A DNA stretch of 64,000 nucleotides from assembly GCA_900757145.1 (NCBI GenBank), contig CAAEMT010000005.1, positions 9,044 through 73,043 of the forward strand, written 5' to 3'. Position 1 is the first letter of the stretch. Every line of letters begins with the position of its first letter. The translations under genes were made by a program, and so were the position numbers. Origin of the DNA: Lachnospiraceae bacterium. GTDB taxonomy: Bacteria > Bacillota > Clostridia > Lachnospirales > Lachnospiraceae. A model generated the notes under the pieces. The model did not search any database and was not told the origin of the DNA. It was given only the letters and a program-made list of their open reading frames with translations. Shown piece by piece: positions 59,921-64,000 of the stretch.

Positions 59921-62900
59921 CACTTAAAGTATGCTACTCCCGACTCAAAGATCCTCAGATCCTGCTCTCCATAAATATTAATGGCAACTGAATCGCCGCG
60001 GCGCTCGGAATGTGCCATCTTTCCAAGTACACGACCGTCCGGACTTGTGATTCCCTCGATCGCAAAGTAGGAACCGTTGACATTCCATTCTTCATCACTG
60101 ACATCGACCATACCCTGCGGATTGCAGTACTGCGTCGCTACCTGTCCGTTCGCAAAAAGCTTCATAAGCCATTCCTTGTTTGCCACGAAACGTCCCTCGC
60201 CGTGTGATGCCGGGTTCGTATATACACCCCCAAGCTGTGCGCCTGCAAGCCACGGAGACTTATTGCTTACTACTTTTGTATAGACCATCTTTGAAATGTG
60301 GCGTCCGATCGTATTATACGTCAAAGTCGGTGAATCCGGTGTCTGTCCGACGATCTCGCCGTGCGGTACAAGACCAAGCTTAATCAGAGCCTGGAAACCA
60401 TTACAGATACCAAGCGCCAGTCCGTCACGCTCATTTAACAGTTTCATGACAGCTTCCTTAAGCTTCGCATTCTGGAATGCCGTTGCAAAGAATTTCGCGG
60501 AACCGTCCGGCTCATCTCCTGCGGAAAATCCGCCCGGGAACATGATGATCTGTGCCTGTGCGATCGATTTTTCAAACTCGTCTACAGACTCTCTGATATC
60601 CTGCGCCGTCAGGTTGCGGAATACCTTTACGTCAACTTCTGCGCCCGCACGTTCAAACGCCTTGCGGCTGTCGTACTCGCAGTTTGTACCCGGAAATACC
60701 GGAATAAATACGCGCGGCTTCGCTGTTTTGTTCTTGCAGACATAGATATTTGACGTCTTGTAAAGACCATCTTCACGCACTGCATCATCCATACCGTCTT
60801 CGTTCTTTCCTGCGAAGAAGTAGGACGTCGGAGCGTCTGTCGGATTTCCATCGAGATCAAGTCTGCCTCCAACTGTCGGAATACCGGAAGTCGTCTTAAA
60901 TACGCGCTCCAGCGTACCCTTCCATGCATCGAGTGCATCGTTAATATCGATCTTCATATCCCTATATTCAAATGTAAATGTGTCAGTCACTTCACCGATC
61001 ACCGTATACGTAATGCCAAGCTTTTCGACTGCTCCGTCCGGCACCTCGGCTACAATATCACCGAAGCCTGCCGTAAAGAGATCTCTCTCATCTACGTTAT
61101 GCTCGATCTTCACACCCTTACCGTTACCAAATGCCATCTTTGAAACAGCCGCTGCAAGTCCCTTGCCGTCAAGCGCATATGCAGAAATGATATTGCCCGC
61201 CTTGATGTCCTCGTGGAACTTCGCGTACTGATCCATGATCTGACTATAGATTGGAAGCTCGTACGCATCTTTTTCGATTCTCAGAAGCACCAGCTTGCTG
61301 CCTGCCTTTTTAAGCTCCGGCGTAATGATCGTCTTGTCGCTTGCCACATCGACTGCGAAGGAAACAAGTGTCGGCGGTACATCAATCTCATTGAAAGAGC
61401 CGGACATACTGTCTTTTCCACCGATGGACGGAAGTCCAAAACCAAGCTGTGCGGAATATGCACCAAGCAGCGCTGCAAACGGCTGACTCCATCTCTTCGG
61501 ATCCTCTGTCATTCTGCGGAAATACTCCTGGAACGTAAAACGGATCTTACTGTAATCTCCTCCGTTCGCAACAATTCTTGCAACAGACTCAAGCACAGCA
61601 TAAACAGCTCCGTGATACGGACTCCAGCTTGAGAGGTACGGATCAAATCCGTAGCTCATCATCGTCACAGTGTCCGTCTTTCCCTCCAGTACCGGAAGTT
61701 TCGCTACCATCGCCTGTGTCTCAGTAAGCTGATACTGTCCGCCATATGGCATAAATACGGAACCGGCTCCGATCGAACCGTCAAACATCTCGACAAGTCC
61801 CTTCTGGGAACAGCAGTTCAAATCTGCCAGTGTCTCGAGCCATTTAGCACGAACATCTGCCACTTCTTCTCTCTTGAAATATTTTTCTGTCTCAGACGGC
61901 ATCTCTACCGTTACCTTTGTCTCCTGATGCGCACCGTTTGTATCAAGGAATGCTCTGGAAATATTCACAATCTCACGATCTCTCCATGTCAGAACGAGAC
62001 GCGGATCCTCTGTTACAACTGCAACTTCGATCGCCTCGAGATTCTCCTCGGAAGCGTATCCCATAAATTCTTTGACATCCTTCGGATCTACAACAACTGC
62101 CATACGCTCCTGAGACTCAGAGATTGCAATCTCTGTTCCGTCAAGACCTGCGTATTTCTTCGGTACCTTGTCCAGATTGATGCGAAGTCCCGGCGCCAAC
62201 TCACCAATAGCTACTGAAACACCACCTGCACCGAAATCATTACACTTCTTGATCAGTCTGCTGACCTCTGCACGGCGGAACAGTCTCTGGATCTTACGCT
62301 CCGTTGGTGCATTACCCTTCTGCACCTCTGCTCCGCAGACCTCAATAGAAGCCTCCGTATGTACTTTAGAGGAACCCGTTGCTCCACCAATACCGTCGCG
62401 GCCTGTACGTCCGCCGAGCAGAATAATGATATCGCCCGGATCAGAATTTTCACGGATCACGGCGCTTCTCGGAGCTGCGCCCATAACTGCGCCAATTTCC
62501 ATACGCTTTGCCACATAATCCGGATGATAGATTTCTTTTACATATCCTGTCGCAAGACCGATCTGATTTCCGTAGGAGCTGTATCCATGCGCAGCTTCAC
62601 GCACCAGCTTCTTCTGCGGCAGTTTACCCTTTAATGTGTCTTTTACAGAAGCAGTCGGATCGGCAGCTCCTGTCACACGCATTGCCTGATATACATATGT
62701 ACGTCCGGAAAGCGGATCGCGGATCGCTCCGCCAAGACACGTAGCAGCGCCTCCGAACGGCTCAATCTCTGTCGGATGATTGTGCGTCTCATTCTTGAAG
62801 TTTACAAGCCACTCCTCTGTCTTTCCGTCAATCTCTACCGGCACTACAATACTGCATGCGTTGATCTCATCAGATTCTTCCTGATCATCGAGCTTACCTT

Positions 62901-63765
62901 CTTTTTTCAACTTGCGCATCGCCATCAGCGCAAGATCCATCAGGCAGACAAACTTATCGTCACGCCCTTTGAAGATTTCTTCACGATCAGCAAGATACTG
63001 CTGATAGGTACCCTCGATCGGAGCGCGGTAATAACCATCCTCAAACGTAACGTCCTTAAGCTCTGTCGAGAATGTCGTATGACGGCAGTGATCAGACCAA
63101 TATGTATCGAGCACACGAATCTCCGTCATGGACGGATCTCGTTTCTCCTCGTTCTTAAAATAATTCTGAATATGCTGAAAATCTTTAAAAGTCATCGCAA
63201 GCCCGAGAGAATCATACAGCTTCTTAAGCTCCTCCTCCGGCATCGCAGAAAAACCGTCAAATGTAATGACATCTGCTGGATCCTCAAACTCTGTCACCAG
63301 TGTCTCCGGCTTATTAAATCCAGCCTCTCTGGAATCTACCGGATTGATACAATGTGCTTTTACTGCTTCAAACTCCTCATCCGTCACTTCCCCAGCTACA
63401 ACATAAACCGTTGCTGAGCGGATAATCGGTTCCTCATCCTCTTTCAGGAATTTCACACACTGTACGGCAGAATCGGCTCTCTGGTCAAACTGTCCCGGAA
63501 GAAACTCCACCGCAAATGCACGCTCATTATCTGTCATCGGAAACTCTTCCTCGTACAGATTATCTACCGGCGGCTCTGAAAATACCATCCGGCATGCCTC
63601 TGAAAATACGGCGTCGGAAATATTCTCAACATCATAGCGGATCAGAACCCGGATCTTCTCCAATCCCTTCACTCCGAGATAACTCTTTACCTCGTGTGCC
63701 AGTCCTTTCGCTGCTACTGCGAAATCATCTTTCTTTTCTACATAAACTCTTCTTACTGTGCTCAT
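59920..63765 (-). CDS. purL: Phosphoribosylformylglycinamidine synthase
   Basis: A 1281-residue single-chain FGAM synthase, converting FGAR and glutamine to FGAM in purine synthesis. The N-terminal domain leads to RDPSMTEIRVLDTYWSDHCR, the catalytic core NFKNETHNHPTEIEPFGGAA, GIGGATGSSKVHT, NDFGAGGVSVAIGELAPG and LPSIGGKDSMSGSF. The C-terminal glutamine amidotransferase has FPGGFSAGDEPDGSA and its catalytic Cys in LALGICNGFQALIKLG. The length is normal for the clostridial fused form. RBS GGAGGG lies upstream. It shares an operon with the CapA-like gene. Confidence 0.97.
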   Translation of the reverse strand: MSTVRRVYVEKKDDFAVAAKGLAHEVKSYLGVKGLEKIRVLIRYDVENISDAVFSEACRMVFSEPPVDNLYEEEFPMTDNERAFAVEFLPGQFDQRADSAVQCVKFLKEDEEPIIRSATVYVVAGEVTDEEFEAVKAHCINPVDSREAGFNKPETLVTEFEDPADVITFDGFSAMPEEELKKLYDSLGLAMTFKDFQHIQNYFKNEEKRDPSMTEIRVLDTYWSDHCRHTTFSTELKDVTFEDGYYRAPIEGTYQQYLADREEIFKGRDDKFVCLMDLALMAMRKLKKEGKLDDQEESDEINACSIVVPVEIDGKTEEWLVNFKNETHNHPTEIEPFGGAATCLGGAIRDPLSGRTYVYQAMRVTGAADPTASVKDTLKGKLPQKKLVREAAHGYSSYGNQIGLATGYVKEIYHPDYVAKRMEIGAVMGAAPRSAVIRENSDPGDIIILLGGRTGRDGIGGATGSSKVHTEASIEVCGAEVQKGNAPTERKIQRLFRRAEVSRLIKKCNDFGAGGVSVAIGELAPGLRINLDKVPKKYAGLDGTEIAISESQERMAVVVDPKDVKEFMGYASEENLEAIEVAVVTEDPRLVLTWRDREIVNISRAFLDTNGAHQETKVTVEMPSETEKYFKREEVADVRAKWLETLADLNCCSQKGLVEMFDGSIGAGSVFMPYGGQYQLTETQAMVAKLPVLEGKTDTVTMMSYGFDPYLSSWSPYHGAVYAVLESVARIVANGGDYSKIRFTFQEYFRRMTEDPKRWSQPFAALLGAYSAQLGFGLPSIGGKDSMSGSFNEIDVPPTLVSFAVDVASDKTIITPELKKAGSKLVLLRIEKDAYELPIYSQIMDQYAKFHEDIKAGNIISAYALDGKGLAAAVSKMAFGNGKGVKIEHNVDERDLFTAGFGDIVAEVPDGAVEKLGITYTVIGEVTDTFTFEYRDMKIDINDALDAWKGTLERVFKTTSGIPTVGGRLDLDGNPTDAPTSYFFAGKNEDGMDDAVREDGLYKTSNIYVCKNKTAKPRVFIPVFPGTNCEYDSRKAFERAGAEVDVKVFRNLTAQDIRESVDEFEKSIAQAQIIMFPGGFSAGDEPDGSAKFFATAFQNAKLKEAVMKLLNERDGLALGICNGFQALIKLGLVPHGEIVGQTPDSPTLTYNTIGRHISKMVYTKVVSNKSPWLAGAQLGGVYTNPASHGEGRFVANKEWLMKLFANGQVATQYCNPQGMVDVSDEEWNVNGSYFAIEGITSPDGRVLGKMAHSERRGDSVAINIYGEQDLRIFESGVAYFK

Positions 63766-63848
63766 GAAAGCCCTCCTGCTTCTGCCTGATTTATAATATG
63801 TTGACTAAAAACAGCCTTAAAAAGATTTTCGGACATAGTCCCGTTTCC

Positions 63849-63877
63849 AGTTTATCATATGCGTGGATTTCTGACAA
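63849..63877 (-). promoter_or_regulatory. Promoter of purL-capA
   Basis: TTGTCA (63872-63877) and TAAACT (63849-63854), 17-base spacer, with a TG one base before the -10 (extended -10). I see no purine or ZTP riboswitch in the leader of about 85 bases. Confidence 0.6.
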
Positions 63878-63919
63878 GATTCGGAAAAAGAATATTTGTG
63901 GTTACTAAAATGAAATTTT

Positions 63920-63951
63920 AAATTCCACCGTCCGCTTATGCGGTGGAATTT
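63920..63951. terminator. Terminator-like hairpin upstream of purL
   Basis: AAATTCCACCG (63920-63930) and CGGTGGAATTT (63941-63951) are perfect 11-bp arms. It probably ends transcription entering from beyond the window. Nothing else is seen up to 64000. Confidence 0.55.
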
Positions 63952-64000
63952 ACCTCCGCACAGTTGATATTTACTCTTTCATACAAAAATGTTATGGTTA

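Noticed and set aside
63766..63900. Search for a purine or ZTP riboswitch before purL
   Set aside because: No conserved aptamer strings were found, only a promoter and a hairpin further upstream.

Overview
The window looks like a chromosomal segment of a low-to-medium GC Gram-positive anaerobe, most likely a gut Lachnospiraceae (Blautia/Dorea/Ruminococcus-like). The reasons are AGGAGG-type ribosome binding sites, consensus sigma-A promoters, intrinsic hairpin plus T-run terminators, lipoprotein signal peptides, an LtaS-type enzyme, a YesM/YesN-type two-component pair, a YtrA-type GntR regulator and long single-chain PurL. Most genes lie on the minus strand. There is no rRNA operon, prophage or CRISPR array.

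Layout. 1-12.9 kb: export and resistance genes with local regulators (TetR; a heptad-repeat secreted protein with an MMPL transporter and an HdeD-like membrane protein; TetR; MATE with MarR; an MFS carrier; a YtrA-type GntR with an ABC ATPase and two permeases). 13-23 kb: citrate synthase, a zinc-ribbon/YARHG membrane protein, a deacetylase-like lipoprotein, asnA, dapF and an LtaS-like sulfatase-fold enzyme. 23.2-24 kb and 33.2-33.9 kb: two MNT/HEPN pairs. 24.4-33.1 kb: a YtfQRT/YjfF-like sugar ABC transporter behind a YesMN-like two-component system and a methyltransferase. 34-46.9 kb: hisC, a DUF2156-like protein, three ABC exporter genes (two forming a heterodimer), glmM, PPK2, asparaginase, a glyoxalase-fold protein and an MBL hydrolase. 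47-50 kb: a P-type ATPase behind a yybP-ykoY (Mn2+) riboswitch. 50-57 kb: a patchy region with a decayed LysR gene, a shortened DUF3737 gene, two tRNAs, PAP2, a lipoprotein, integrase and resolvase debris, a Uma2 gene, an SDR gene behind a ZTP riboswitch, and a RAYT-like protein lacking its HUH motif. 57-64 kb: a large membrane-anchored CapA protein and purL.

Most notable: (i) a complete ZTP (pfl) riboswitch with its expression platform in front of a short-chain dehydrogenase, which is not a standard purine or one-carbon enzyme; (ii) a Mn2+ riboswitch that points to Mn2+ export by a pump that would usually be called a Ca2+ ATPase; (iii) two inverted copies (55 and 120 bp) of one palindromic element, each between convergent genes, in a window that also encodes a degenerate RAYT; (iv) two MNT/HEPN pairs with identical 14-bp gene overlaps; (v) several genes caught in decay. 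All calls come from reading the sequence and from family knowledge. No database search was run.
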